The notes below the pieces were generated by a model. The model was given only the letters and a program-made list of their open reading frames with translations. It was not told the origin of the DNA and did no database searches. Below are positions 43,024-50,756 of a stretch of 64,000 bases of DNA, in pieces. The stretch lies in the NCBI RefSeq assembly GCF_002387245.1, contig NZ_DGLD01000010.1, positions 1 through 64,000 on the forward strand, given 5' to 3'. Each line of letters begins with the position of its first letter. Within the stretch, counting starts at the first letter, position 1. The position numbers and the translations under genes were made by a program. This stretch comes from Brevundimonas sp. UBA4553 (GTDB lineage: Bacteria > Pseudomonadota > Alphaproteobacteria > Caulobacterales > Caulobacteraceae).

Positions 43024-44180
43024 TGCCCAGCCTGCTGCACAACGGACGGATTCTGGTCGACGACGCCTTCCAGGAGGGTCTGGCCCTCGTGGTCGACGGT
43101 GATCGGATCGCCGCCGTCGGCCCCGAGGCGGCCCTGCGCGCCGTTTTCCCCGAGGCGCAGGCTCATGATCTGAACGGCGACCGTCTCGTCCCGGGCTACA
43201 TCGACACCCAGGTCAACGGCGGCGGCGGCGTCCTGTTCAACGACGCGCCCACAGTGGAAACCATCGCCCGCATCGGCGCGGCTCACCGCCGCTTCGGCAC
43301 CACGGGCTTCCTGCCCACCCTGATCAGCGACGACCTTTCCGTCATCGACCGCGCCATTGACGCGGTGGAGCAGGCCATGGCCGAAGGCGTGCCCGGGGTG
43401 CTTGGGATTCACATCGAAGGCCCCTTCCTGAACGTCGCCCGCAAGGGCATCCATGATCCGACCAAGTTCCGCACTCTGGACCTTGAGGCCGTGCGCCTGC
43501 TGACGCGGATGAAGACCGGGCGCACCCTGATCACCTTGGCCCCCGAAATGACGACGCCGGCCATGATCGCGGCCCTGGTCGAGGGCGGGGCCGTGGTGGC
43601 CGCGGGTCATTCCGACGCCGACTATCCAACCATGCGGTCCGCTTTGGCTGCAGGCGTGACCGGATTCACCCACCTGTTCAACGCCATGTCGCCGCTGAAG
43701 AGCCGAGCGCCTGGCGTGGTCGGCGCGGCGCTGGAGAGCGCCACAGCCTGGTGCGGAATCATCGTAGACGGCCACCATGTCGATCCGGTGGTGCTGAAGC
43801 TGGCCCTTCGTTGCCGCCCGGCCGACCGCTTCATGCTGGTCACCGACGCCATGCCCAGCGTCAACGCCGAGGGCGACCACTTCTATCTGCAGGGCCGCCG
43901 CATCTCGGTCAGGGACGGCGCCTGCATGGATGAGCGTGGCGTCCTGGCCGGGTCCGATCTCGACATGGCCGCCGCCGTCCGGAATGCGCGCGACATGCTC
44001 GACCTCGACCTGCCCCAGGCCGTCATGATGGCGTCCAGCGCCCCCGCGGCCTTCCTCGGTCTGGACAGCGAACGCGGCCGCATCGCCCCCGGCTACGCCG
44101 CTGATCTGGTCCGTCTGGACCACGACCTGAATGCGGTGGAGACCTGGATCGACGGACGCCCGCTGTCACACGCCGGCTGA
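43023..44180 (+). CDS. nagA: N-acetylglucosamine-6-phosphate deacetylase
   Basis: This 385-residue amidohydrolase removes acetate from GlcNAc-6-P after PTS import. Metal and catalytic residues are visible in LGIHIEGPFLN (Glu), VVAAGHSDADY (His), GVTGFTHLFNAMSPL (His) and LVTDAM (catalytic Asp). The length equals the family norm. Its ATG overlaps the nagB-II stop as TGATG. Together with NagE and NagB-II it completes the route from GlcNAc to fructose-6-P. Confidence 0.92.
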   Translation: MPSLLHNGRILVDDAFQEGLALVVDGDRIAAVGPEAALRAVFPEAQAHDLNGDRLVPGYIDTQVNGGGGVLFNDAPTVETIARIGAAHRRFGTTGFLPTLISDDLSVIDRAIDAVEQAMAEGVPGVLGIHIEGPFLNVARKGIHDPTKFRTLDLEAVRLLTRMKTGRTLITLAPEMTTPAMIAALVEGGAVVAAGHSDADYPTMRSALAAGVTGFTHLFNAMSPLKSRAPGVVGAALESATAWCGIIVDGHHVDPVVLKLALRCRPADRFMLVTDAMPSVNAEGDHFYLQGRRISVRDGACMDERGVLAGSDLDMAAAVRNARDMLDLDLPQAVMMASSAPAAFLGLDSERGRIAPGYAADLVRLDHDLNAVETWIDGRPLSHAG

Positions 44181-44183
44181 GGC

Positions 44184-44399
44184 CTACTTCAGCCCGTCTT
44201 CCGCCAGGGTGTGGGCGACGATGGCGTTGGCGTGGCCGTGGCCCATGTCGTGCTCGTCCTTGAGCAGGGTCACCAGTTCCATGTGCTTGGCCGGATAGCG
44301 GGCGCGGACCTCGGCCTTCCACTCCGCAATGGGCCGTCCGTATTTCTTCTCGATGGAAGGGAAATAGGACGCAGGGCCCTTGATCGGCTCGTCAGTCAT
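44184..44399 (-). CDS. small DUF4287 protein
   Basis: This 71-residue protein begins MTDEPIKGPASYFPSIEKK and contains YGRPIAEWKAEV and the ELVTLLKDEHDMGHGHANAIV pattern of DUF4287, a short helical domain of unknown role found in many bacteria. A GGGAGGGAG site precedes the ATG at 44399. It is convergent with nagA (3-base gap) and divergent from ubiA. Confidence 0.8.
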   Translation of the reverse strand: MTDEPIKGPASYFPSIEKKYGRPIAEWKAEVRARYPAKHMELVTLLKDEHDMGHGHANAIVAHTLAEDGLK

Positions 44400-44526
44400 C
44401 GGCGGCTCCCTCCCGGTTGAGGCGCCACTAAACGCAGCATCGCCGCGTCGCGCAATGGGGCTCGCATGGCGCCGGTCGGACGCAAGCCCTTCACCCCCGC
44501 CCGCCTCAGGGTCTAAGACCCATTGC

Positions 44527-45546
44527 ATGAGCACAGCCCCGCTTCCCGACGCCGCCCGCCAGAACTGGGTGGACCGCTACGCCCCCGAGGGGCTGAAGCC
44601 GTGGCTGAAGCTGGGCCGGTTCGACCGCCCCATCGGCACATGGCTGCTGCTTCTGCCCGGCTGGCAAGGCATCATGCTGGCCCTGAACCAGTATGACCGG
44701 CCCTTTGGCGGCTATGAGCTGTGGCTGATCATCGGCTTCGCCATCGGAGCCTGCCTGATGCGCGGCGCCGGCTGCGCCGTGAACGACATCATCGACCGCG
44801 ACTTCGACGCCCAAGTCGCCCGCACCGCCCTGCGCCCCATTCCAGCGGGCCAGATCAGCGTCAAGCAGGCCTGGGCCTTCGTGGCCGGCCTCAGCCTGAT
44901 CAGCCTGTGCATCCTGCTGACCATGAACCTGACCTCGGTGCTGCTCGGCGCCCTGTCGCTGGGTCTGGTCGCGGCCTATCCCTTCATGAAGCGCATCACC
45001 TGGTGGCCCCAGGCCTGGCTGGGCCTGACCTTCAACTGGGGCGCCCTGCTGGGCTTCGCCGCGGCGACCGGCGGTCTGTTCTCTCTGGGCTGGCTCTATG
45101 TGCTGGAGGTGCGCGCCAGCGGCGACGCCTACTGGATGGCCGAGGGCCTGAACCAGATGGGCCACCTCGCCCTGTCGGCAGGCCTTCTCTACGCGGGCGG
45201 CCTGTTCTGGACCCTCGGCTACGACACCATCTACGCGCTTCAGGACATCGAGGACGACGCCATGGCGGGGATCAAGTCCTCGGCCCGCCGACTGGGCGCC
45301 CAGGTCAAGCCGGGCGTGGCCGTCTTCTACGCCCTCGCCGTCCTGCTGGCGGGCGCGGCGGGGTTCGCCGCCGGTCTAGGTCCCGTCTTCTACGTCGGTC
45401 TGGCCGCCTACGCGCTGCACCTGGCCTGGCAGGTGAAGCGCCTGCAGCCCGACGACGCGTCTCTCGCCCTGCGCCTGTTCAAATCAAATCGCGAGGCGGG
45501 ATTGATCCTTCTGGCCGCCATAGCGTTCAACGGCCTAGCTTTCTGA
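44527..45546 (+). CDS. ubiA: 4-hydroxybenzoate polyprenyltransferase
   Basis: This 339-residue inner-membrane prenyltransferase attaches the polyprenyl chain to 4-hydroxybenzoate in ubiquinone synthesis. It has nine predicted helices and both Asp-rich magnesium motifs, NDIIDRDFDAQV and DIEDDAMAGIKSSA. The ATG at 44527 was chosen because the family N-terminus (YAPEGLKPWLKLGRFDRPIG) begins soon after; upstream in-frame starts have no support. Confidence 0.9.
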   Translation: MSTAPLPDAARQNWVDRYAPEGLKPWLKLGRFDRPIGTWLLLLPGWQGIMLALNQYDRPFGGYELWLIIGFAIGACLMRGAGCAVNDIIDRDFDAQVARTALRPIPAGQISVKQAWAFVAGLSLISLCILLTMNLTSVLLGALSLGLVAAYPFMKRITWWPQAWLGLTFNWGALLGFAAATGGLFSLGWLYVLEVRASGDAYWMAEGLNQMGHLALSAGLLYAGGLFWTLGYDTIYALQDIEDDAMAGIKSSARRLGAQVKPGVAVFYALAVLLAGAAGFAAGLGPVFYVGLAAYALHLAWQVKRLQPDDASLALRLFKSNREAGLILLAAIAFNGLAF

Positions 45547-45566
45547 TCTCGCCATAGGAGTCCGGC

Positions 45567-46397
45567 ATGATCCCCTCGCGTCCCGCTCGCATTCTGCTTG
45601 TCACCGTCGCCGTCGCGGCCTCCCTCGCCGCGTGCCAGCGCAACGAGCAGAAGGCGCCCGAGGCCTCGAAAGCCGCCGCTGCGGTCGCCGCCGACGGCCC
45701 GCTGAAATACGACAGCGCCACGCCGTGGGCCAAGGTCAGCCTGACCCTGCCGGAAGCGATCAAGACCCAGCCTGAGCTCTACGCCAGCCTCTATCGTCAG
45801 GAGGTCGCCGACCTGGGCAAGTACGCCGAGGGCGCCCAGGCCGACCGCACCGAGGCCGGCGGCGACAGCGCCATGGGCCCCTATGAGAAGACCATCGTCT
45901 ACGGCGATCCGGTCCAGACCGGCCGTCTGTTCAGCGCCATGCGCACCGACTTCGACTACTCCGGCGGCGCCCACCCCAACACGGTCGCCACGGCCCTGCT
46001 GTGGGACAAGACCGAGCGCCGACGGATCACCCCGGCCGACCTCTTCGCCAAGGGCGCGGATACGGCCTCGCTGGAACGCGCCCTGTGCGACGCCGTCAAC
46101 ACCGCCAAGAGGGCCCGCCCCGGCGCGACGCCGGTCAAGGTCGGCGGCGACACCTGGTCCTGCCCCAAGCTGAAGGACGTGGCTGTGGTCCTCGCTCCCG
46201 GCGATGCAGCCGGCAAGGCCGGCGGCCTGACCTTCCTGCTCGACGCCTATGCGGTCGGGCCCTACGTCGAGGGCGCCTATTACCTCACCCTGCCTGCGGC
46301 CAGCTTCCAGGGCCTGCTCGCCCCGGCCTACGCCGCCGAGTTCGGCGGCAAGCCGCTGAAGACCGGCGACGTCACCAACGACCTGCGCCCGAAGTAG
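45567..46397 (+). CDS. DUF3298/RsiV-like exported lipoprotein
   Basis: This 276-residue protein has a lipobox (SLAAC) and a DUF3298-like domain with FDYSGGAHPNTVATALLWD, the signature shared with anti-sigma factor RsiV and related lysozyme-binding proteins. Neither a transmembrane anti-sigma part nor a sigma gene is adjacent, so it is more likely a free envelope protein. It is followed by a perfect hairpin at 46408. Confidence 0.78.
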   Translation: MIPSRPARILLVTVAVAASLAACQRNEQKAPEASKAAAAVAADGPLKYDSATPWAKVSLTLPEAIKTQPELYASLYRQEVADLGKYAEGAQADRTEAGGDSAMGPYEKTIVYGDPVQTGRLFSAMRTDFDYSGGAHPNTVATALLWDKTERRRITPADLFAKGADTASLERALCDAVNTAKRARPGATPVKVGGDTWSCPKLKDVAVVLAPGDAAGKAGGLTFLLDAYAVGPYVEGAYYLTLPAASFQGLLAPAYAAEFGGKPLKTGDVTNDLRPK

Positions 46398-46407
46398 GAG
46401 CACGCTC

Positions 46408-46433
46408 ATCCTCCCCCGTTCGCGGGGGAGGAT
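46408..46433. repeat. perfect 11-bp hairpin with TTCG loop between convergent genes
   Basis: ATCCTCCCCCG at 46408-46418 pairs with CGGGGGAGGAT at 46423-46433 around TTCG. No T tract follows on either strand. It probably ends transcription in both directions and looks like a dispersed intergenic palindrome family; copy number elsewhere cannot be seen here. Confidence 0.65.
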
Positions 46434-46437
46434 CGTC

Positions 46438-47361
46438 TCACCTCAAAAACTCATCCATCAGCACGCCCAGCCGCTCCGGCTGATCCACCATGATGAAGTG
46501 CCGCGCGTCATCCACCCGCACCAGCTTCACACCCGGCAGGGCTGCATACTCCCGTCCCCACAAACCGTCCGCCATCGCGGCAGGCGCACCGCCCCCGGCG
46601 TCCGCCGCGTAGACAGCCCAGACCGGCGTCGTCATGGCCGCCAGACCGGGCCGCACGTCGGTCGTCATCACTTCCCGGATGGCCGAGGCCATGGCGTGAC
46701 GGTCAGACGCCATCGACCATTCCACCATGACTGCGCGCGCGGCCTCGGTCTTCATCATGCCGACCGCCGTCTGTTCCTGCTGCCGACGGAAGCTCGCCGC
46801 ATCCGCGCCCAGGATCGCGGCCGCCGCCTGATCGGCGAAGGGGCGGGCGCCTTCCGCCGTGGCCGCCGGCCCGAACATGGCGCTGAAGAAGGGCAGGCTG
46901 TCGACACTCATCACCCGTTCAACCGCCTCGGGGCGCTGCTGCGCCAGCATCAACCCAGCCAGTCCGCCCATGGAATGGCCGATCACGGCAGGCCGGTTCA
47001 GCGTCGCCGCATAGCGCGCCAGTTCATCGACCGCAGGCTGCACAAAGGCCCCGTCGCCATGCGTCCAGGGCTCGCCCGCAAACCCGGACAACTGCACCAG
47101 ATGCACCCGATGCGTCGCCGCCAGGCGTTCGGCCAGCGGTCGCCACACCTCGCGCGAAGACGCGAAGCCAGGGATCAGGATCACGTCCGGTCCCTGCCCG
47201 ATCACCTCGACCGACAGCCGGTCCGAGGTGAAGGCGGGCGCTTCGATCCGCGCGGGTTCAGCATGGGCGGCCGTGAAGACGCTGCCGGCGGCCAGCCCCA
47301 CGACCGAGGCCAGCAGGAGGGCGCGCAGGGTCGAACGCCCGTTCAGACGGTGATGCAGCAT
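46438..47361 (-). CDS. exported alpha/beta hydrolase
   Basis: This 307-residue protein has a Sec signal (cleaved near AHAEP) and an alpha/beta-hydrolase fold: VILIPGFASSREVWRPLAERL (oxyanion region), the nucleophile elbow VIGHSMGGLAG, and the catalytic His in DDARHFIMVDQP. It is a likely periplasmic esterase or lactonase of unknown substrate. The gene lies 35 bases after the XRE regulator gene on the same strand, with a GCTGAC-N6-GTCAGC dyad in the gap, so the regulator could control it. Confidence 0.82.
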   Translation of the reverse strand: MLHHRLNGRSTLRALLLASVVGLAAGSVFTAAHAEPARIEAPAFTSDRLSVEVIGQGPDVILIPGFASSREVWRPLAERLAATHRVHLVQLSGFAGEPWTHGDGAFVQPAVDELARYAATLNRPAVIGHSMGGLAGLMLAQQRPEAVERVMSVDSLPFFSAMFGPAATAEGARPFADQAAAAILGADAASFRRQQEQTAVGMMKTEAARAVMVEWSMASDRHAMASAIREVMTTDVRPGLAAMTTPVWAVYAADAGGGAPAAMADGLWGREYAALPGVKLVRVDDARHFIMVDQPERLGVLMDEFLR

Positions 47362-47383
47362 GGCGATATCCTTGTAAGGTTAA

Positions 47384-47401
47384 GCTGACAAAAACGTCAG
47401 C
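47384..47401. promoter_or_regulatory. GCTGAC-N6-GTCAGC dyad, candidate XRE operator
   Basis: The inverted repeat lies between the XRE regulator gene and the hydrolase gene, overlapping the regulator's last codons. GTAAGG occurs at 47374. Both elements recur upstream of the membrane-protein gene at 48020-48073. Confidence 0.5.
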
Positions 47402-47594
47402 CGTGCGGGTTCTCGAAAACCTCTTCCACCGGTCGCGCGAACAGGGCGGCGATACGATAGGCGAGGTCCAGCGACGGGTCGTGCTTCTCGGTCTCCAGGG
47501 CGTTGACGGCCTGACGCGAGACCCCCAGCGCCTGCCCCAGCTGCTCCTGGGTCCAGTTGCGCTCGACGCGCAGCAGCTTCAACCTGTTCTTCAT
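47397..47594 (-). CDS. small XRE/Cro-type transcriptional regulator
   Basis: This 65-residue protein is essentially a bare HTH domain: KNRLKLLRVERNWTQEQLGQ, then ALGVSRQAVNALETEKHDPS, close to short regulators that are cotranscribed with a small membrane protein. Its ATG overlaps the stop of the membrane-protein gene (TGATG). It probably represses its own promoter through the dyads at 48020-48073 and perhaps the downstream hydrolase through the one at 47384. Confidence 0.85.
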   Translation of the reverse strand: MKNRLKLLRVERNWTQEQLGQALGVSRQAVNALETEKHDPSLDLAYRIAALFARPVEEVFENPHG

Positions 47595-47998
47595 CAGTTC
47601 GACGACCGGATGAAGGGCGAGACCACGCCGAACACGGCCCAGAACAGCGGATAGATCAGCCAGCCCTCGGCGTGGGGCGCTCCGGCGAAGCTCTCGCCAA
47701 AGCCCCAGGCGCTGAACAGGGCCATGGCCACGCCCGCCGCGACGATGAACTGCTTGGCGGAGACGGCGCGCACGAACTCGTCGCTGTCGCGCATGAAGCT
47801 CAGGGTGGCCCAGATCTGACCCGCGATGGGCGCAGAGACCGTCAGGGCCAGGGCCCAGGCGGCGGGGGTGTTCTGGATGGTGTCGAAAGCCCCGCCGATG
47901 GTCGCCAGCATGACGGCGACATAGCCGCCCATGAAGGCCATGGTGCGGACCACATAACGGCGACCGGCGGGGGTGTTCTGCTTGCTCATCGTCAACAT
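47594..47998 (-). CDS. four-helix membrane protein paired with XRE regulator
   Basis: This 134-residue protein has four hydrophobic segments (about 17-42, 47-68, 84-105 and 112-130). There is no recognised domain. It is cotranscribed with the small HTH gene. Similar HTH-membrane pairs are widespread, and the membrane partner is assumed to sense envelope stress or hold the regulator, but this is not established. The start may be ATG 47998 or ATG 47989. Confidence 0.75.
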   Translation of the reverse strand: MLTMSKQNTPAGRRYVVRTMAFMGGYVAVMLATIGGAFDTIQNTPAAWALALTVSAPIAGQIWATLSFMRDSDEFVRAVSAKQFIVAAGVAMALFSAWGFGESFAGAPHAEGWLIYPLFWAVFGVVSPFIRSSN

Positions 47999-48019
47999 GA
48001 CAGGCGCTCCTGACTGAAT

Positions 48020-48073
48020 GTAAGGCTTACCTTACTCCACAAAAATGTCATGTCAACCTGACTTTTCGTCAGG
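48020..48073 (-). promoter_or_regulatory. promoter with two operator-like dyads for the XRE operon
   Basis: On the minus strand a TTGACA -35 box (48056-48051) is followed after 16 bases by TAAGGT (48034-48029). GTAAGG-CTTA-CCTTAC (48020-48035) covers the -10 position and CCTGAC-N5-GTCAGG (48057-48073) lies just upstream of the -35. Both resemble elements near 47374-47401. Confidence 0.6.
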
Positions 48074-48131
48074 CGCGCCTGACCTTCAATCCCGCCTCGC
48101 GCCGGGCGCCCTTCTGCCCTAGACACCCTTC

Positions 48132-48788
48132 ATGCGCCTGACCCCCGCCAACGCTCCCGACTTCATCGCCGCCAACACCCGGCTGCAGGCCGTGCCGCAC
48201 GCGCCCGAGATTTCTCTGTGGCTGGCGGACGAGATCACGCCCCTGTGGCGCCTGACCGAGGAAGAGCTGGGCGCAATGGGTCTGCCCCCGCCCTTCTGGG
48301 CCTTCGCCTGGGCGGGCGGGCAGGCGCTGGCGCGCTGGCTGCTGGATCACCCGGCCGAGGTCGCGGGCCGGCGTGTCGTCGATCTCGCCACGGGTTCCGG
48401 CCTTGTCGCGGTGGCGGCGATGAAGGCGGGCGCGGCCAGCGTCCTGGCCGCCGATATCGACCCGTTCTGCGCCGCCGCCGTCGCCGCCAACGCCCAGGCC
48501 AACGGCGTCGAGATCGCCTTCACCGACGCCAACCTGCTGGACGCCCCGCCACCGCCCGCCGACCTGATCTGCGCCGGCGACGTCTTCTATGAAAAGCCCA
48601 TGGCCGAGGCGGTGCTGACGTGGCTGAAACAGGCGCAGGCCAACGGAACCCGCGTCATCGTCGGCGATCCCGGCCGCACCTATTTTCCCAAATCTGGCCT
48701 CACCCTGCTGGCGGAATACACCGTCCCCACCACCCGCGAGCTGGAGGATCAGGAGGTCAAGCGCTCGCGGGTCTGGTCGCTGGACTGA
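48132..48788 (+). CDS. class I SAM-dependent methyltransferase (ETF-beta lysine methyltransferase-like)
   Basis: This 218-residue protein has the SAM motif VVDLATGSGLVAVAAMKAGA with acidic loop ADIDPF, and GDVFYEKPM after a DLICAG strand. The order and the WAFAWAGGQALARWLLD opening resemble bacterial relatives of METTL20, which methylate lysines of electron-transfer flavoprotein beta. Other protein or small-molecule targets cannot be excluded. Confidence 0.75.
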   Translation: MRLTPANAPDFIAANTRLQAVPHAPEISLWLADEITPLWRLTEEELGAMGLPPPFWAFAWAGGQALARWLLDHPAEVAGRRVVDLATGSGLVAVAAMKAGAASVLAADIDPFCAAAVAANAQANGVEIAFTDANLLDAPPPPADLICAGDVFYEKPMAEAVLTWLKQAQANGTRVIVGDPGRTYFPKSGLTLLAEYTVPTTRELEDQEVKRSRVWSLD

Positions 48789-48794
48789 TCGCGA

Positions 48795-49376
48795 TCAGGC
48801 GTCGCGCGGCAGGACCGTCAGCACCCGCGCCATGAACTGGTGGAAGGCCTCCATGTAGTCGCGCAGGAACTGCTCGGTCTCGGGCACGCTGACCTTGCCG
48901 TCGTCGTCGATCAGGTCCTTCTTGAACTGGATATAGGCTTCGGGCGCGTTCATCTGCGGCGCCTGCAGGAAGCCCAGAATCGGCCGCAACACCTGCTGGC
49001 CCACCGCCGTGCCGATCGCTCCCGGCGAGGTCCCGATCACCGCCGTCGGCTTGTTGGCGAAGCTATTGGTTCCGTAGGGGCGGCTGGCCCAGTCGATGGC
49101 GTTCTTCAGCCCGCCGGGAATGGAGCGGTTGTATTCCGGCGTCACGAACAGGATGGCGTCGGAACCCTTGATCGCCGCCTTGAAGTCCGTCGCCACGGCC
49201 GGATAGTCGGCGTCGTAATCGTAGGAATAGAGCGGCAGGTCCGCGAACGAAATCTCGTGAAACTTCAACTTCTCAGGCGCGACCCTGATCAGGGCCTTGG
49301 CCAGTTTGCGGTTGATCGAACCCTTGGCCAGACTGCCGACGATATAGCCGACGTTGTAGGTGGTCATGACGCGCAT
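48795..49376 (-). CDS. NADPH-dependent FMN reductase
   Basis: This 193-residue flavodoxin-fold enzyme has GSLAKGSINRKLAKAL as the phosphate loop and the signature TPEYNRSIPGGLKNAIDW, typical of chromate/azo/quinone reductases of the FMN_red family. The start may be ATG 49376 or ATG 49367; the latter has GGGA about nine bases upstream. It converges on the methyltransferase gene with a 6-base gap. Confidence 0.83.
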   Translation of the reverse strand: MRVMTTYNVGYIVGSLAKGSINRKLAKALIRVAPEKLKFHEISFADLPLYSYDYDADYPAVATDFKAAIKGSDAILFVTPEYNRSIPGGLKNAIDWASRPYGTNSFANKPTAVIGTSPGAIGTAVGQQVLRPILGFLQAPQMNAPEAYIQFKKDLIDDDGKVSVPETEQFLRDYMEAFHQFMARVLTVLPRDA

Positions 49377-49443
49377 CCCGCTGGATTGAGACGACGCCGT
49401 CCGTCGCCTCTGGCGAAATGCGTCACCAAGCTTTGCGGTTCCC

Positions 49444-50754
49444 TCAGACGACGACCGCCTGCCGCCCTCGTCCCGCCTCGCCGAAGACCCGCAGATAACG
49501 CGCGATCTCGGCCGGGTCGCCGGTGGCCTTCTCGACATTGTCCGACAGCTTGACCGCCGAACGCCCGCCCGCGCGGATCACCTTGCAGACGAGAGAGATG
49601 GGCGTCAGTTCCGGCATGGGCGCCGGAGCGCAGTCGCGGAAGTCGTTGGTCAGATTGGTGCCCCAGCCGAAGCTGGTCCGCACCCGGCCCTTGAAGTGGG
49701 CGTGGGTCGCCTCGATCGTATCCACGTCCATCCCATCGGCGAAGACCAGCAGCCGTTCACGGGGGTCACGCCCCTGCGCCGCCCACCAGTCCAGGATCTC
49801 CTCCCCGCCCTCGATCGGGGGCGCCGAGTCCGGGCGGAACCCCTTCCAATCCGCCAGCCAGTCGGGCGCATCGGCCAGAAAAGCTCGGGTCCCGAACGCG
49901 TCCGGCAGCGCGATCAGCAGGTTGCCGTCATAGGTCGCGCGCCACTCCTCCAGCACCTGATAGGGCGCCCGCCGCAAGGCCGCGTCGTCGTCCCCCGCCA
50001 GCGCCGCCAGCACCATCGGCAGTTCGTGGCCGTTGGTGCCGACCGCCTCCAGATCATTGTTCATGGCCAGGAGGACGTTGGACGTGCCGATGAAGGCGCT
50101 CCCCAGCCCCTCTTTCAACGCCTCGACGCACCAGCCCTGCCACAGGAAGCCGTGCCGCCGCCGCGTGCCGAAGTCCGAGATCGACAGGGGCTCCAACTTC
50201 CGCAACCGCTCGACCTTGCCCCACAGCTTGGTCTTGGCCCGCGCATAGAGAACGTCCAGCTCGAACCGTCCCAGCCGCCGCAACGCCCGTCGGCTGCGCA
50301 GCTCATTCAGGATCGACAGCGCCGGAATTTCCCACAGCGTGACCTCGGACCAGGGTCCAGAAAACTCCAGCCTGAACTGTCCGTCGGCCCCGCGCGAAAG
50401 GTCGTATTCGGGCAGGCGATAGTCCGCCAGCCAGGCCAGAAAGTCGGGGCTGAAGATCGACTTCACGCCATAGAAGGTGTTGCCGCCCAGCCAGATCAGC
50501 TCCCGGTTTGAGAACCGCAGCGTCCGCGCATGATCCAGTTGCGCCCGCAGCTCCCCTTCGTCCACCTCGTCGGCCAGGCGCACGCTGGCGGTGCGGTTAA
50601 TGACGCTGAACGTCACTGGCGTGTCGCGATGCCGGCGCCAGATCAGTTGCAGCATCAGCAGCTTGTAGAAGTCCGTATCCAGCAGGCTGCGGACTATGGG
50701 ATCCAGCCGCCAACCGTGATCAAAGGCCCGCTTGGCCAGATCGACGCCCGCCAT
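49444..50754 (-). CDS. pncB: nicotinate phosphoribosyltransferase
   Basis: This 436-residue enzyme makes nicotinate mononucleotide in NAD salvage. DTDFYKLLMLQLIW near the N-terminus, SDFGTRRRHGFLWQGW and TSNVLLAMNNDLEAVGTNGHELPM (the latter with the phosphorylated active-site His) are family hallmarks, as is GWGTNLTND near the C-terminus. It lies three bases after the KefC gene stop, so cotranscription is likely. Confidence 0.92.
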   Translation of the reverse strand: MAGVDLAKRAFDHGWRLDPIVRSLLDTDFYKLLMLQLIWRRHRDTPVTFSVINRTASVRLADEVDEGELRAQLDHARTLRFSNRELIWLGGNTFYGVKSIFSPDFLAWLADYRLPEYDLSRGADGQFRLEFSGPWSEVTLWEIPALSILNELRSRRALRRLGRFELDVLYARAKTKLWGKVERLRKLEPLSISDFGTRRRHGFLWQGWCVEALKEGLGSAFIGTSNVLLAMNNDLEAVGTNGHELPMVLAALAGDDDAALRRAPYQVLEEWRATYDGNLLIALPDAFGTRAFLADAPDWLADWKGFRPDSAPPIEGGEEILDWWAAQGRDPRERLLVFADGMDVDTIEATHAHFKGRVRTSFGWGTNLTNDFRDCAPAPMPELTPISLVCKVIRAGGRSAVKLSDNVEKATGDPAEIARYLRVFGEAGRGRQAVVV

Positions 50755-50756
50755 GC

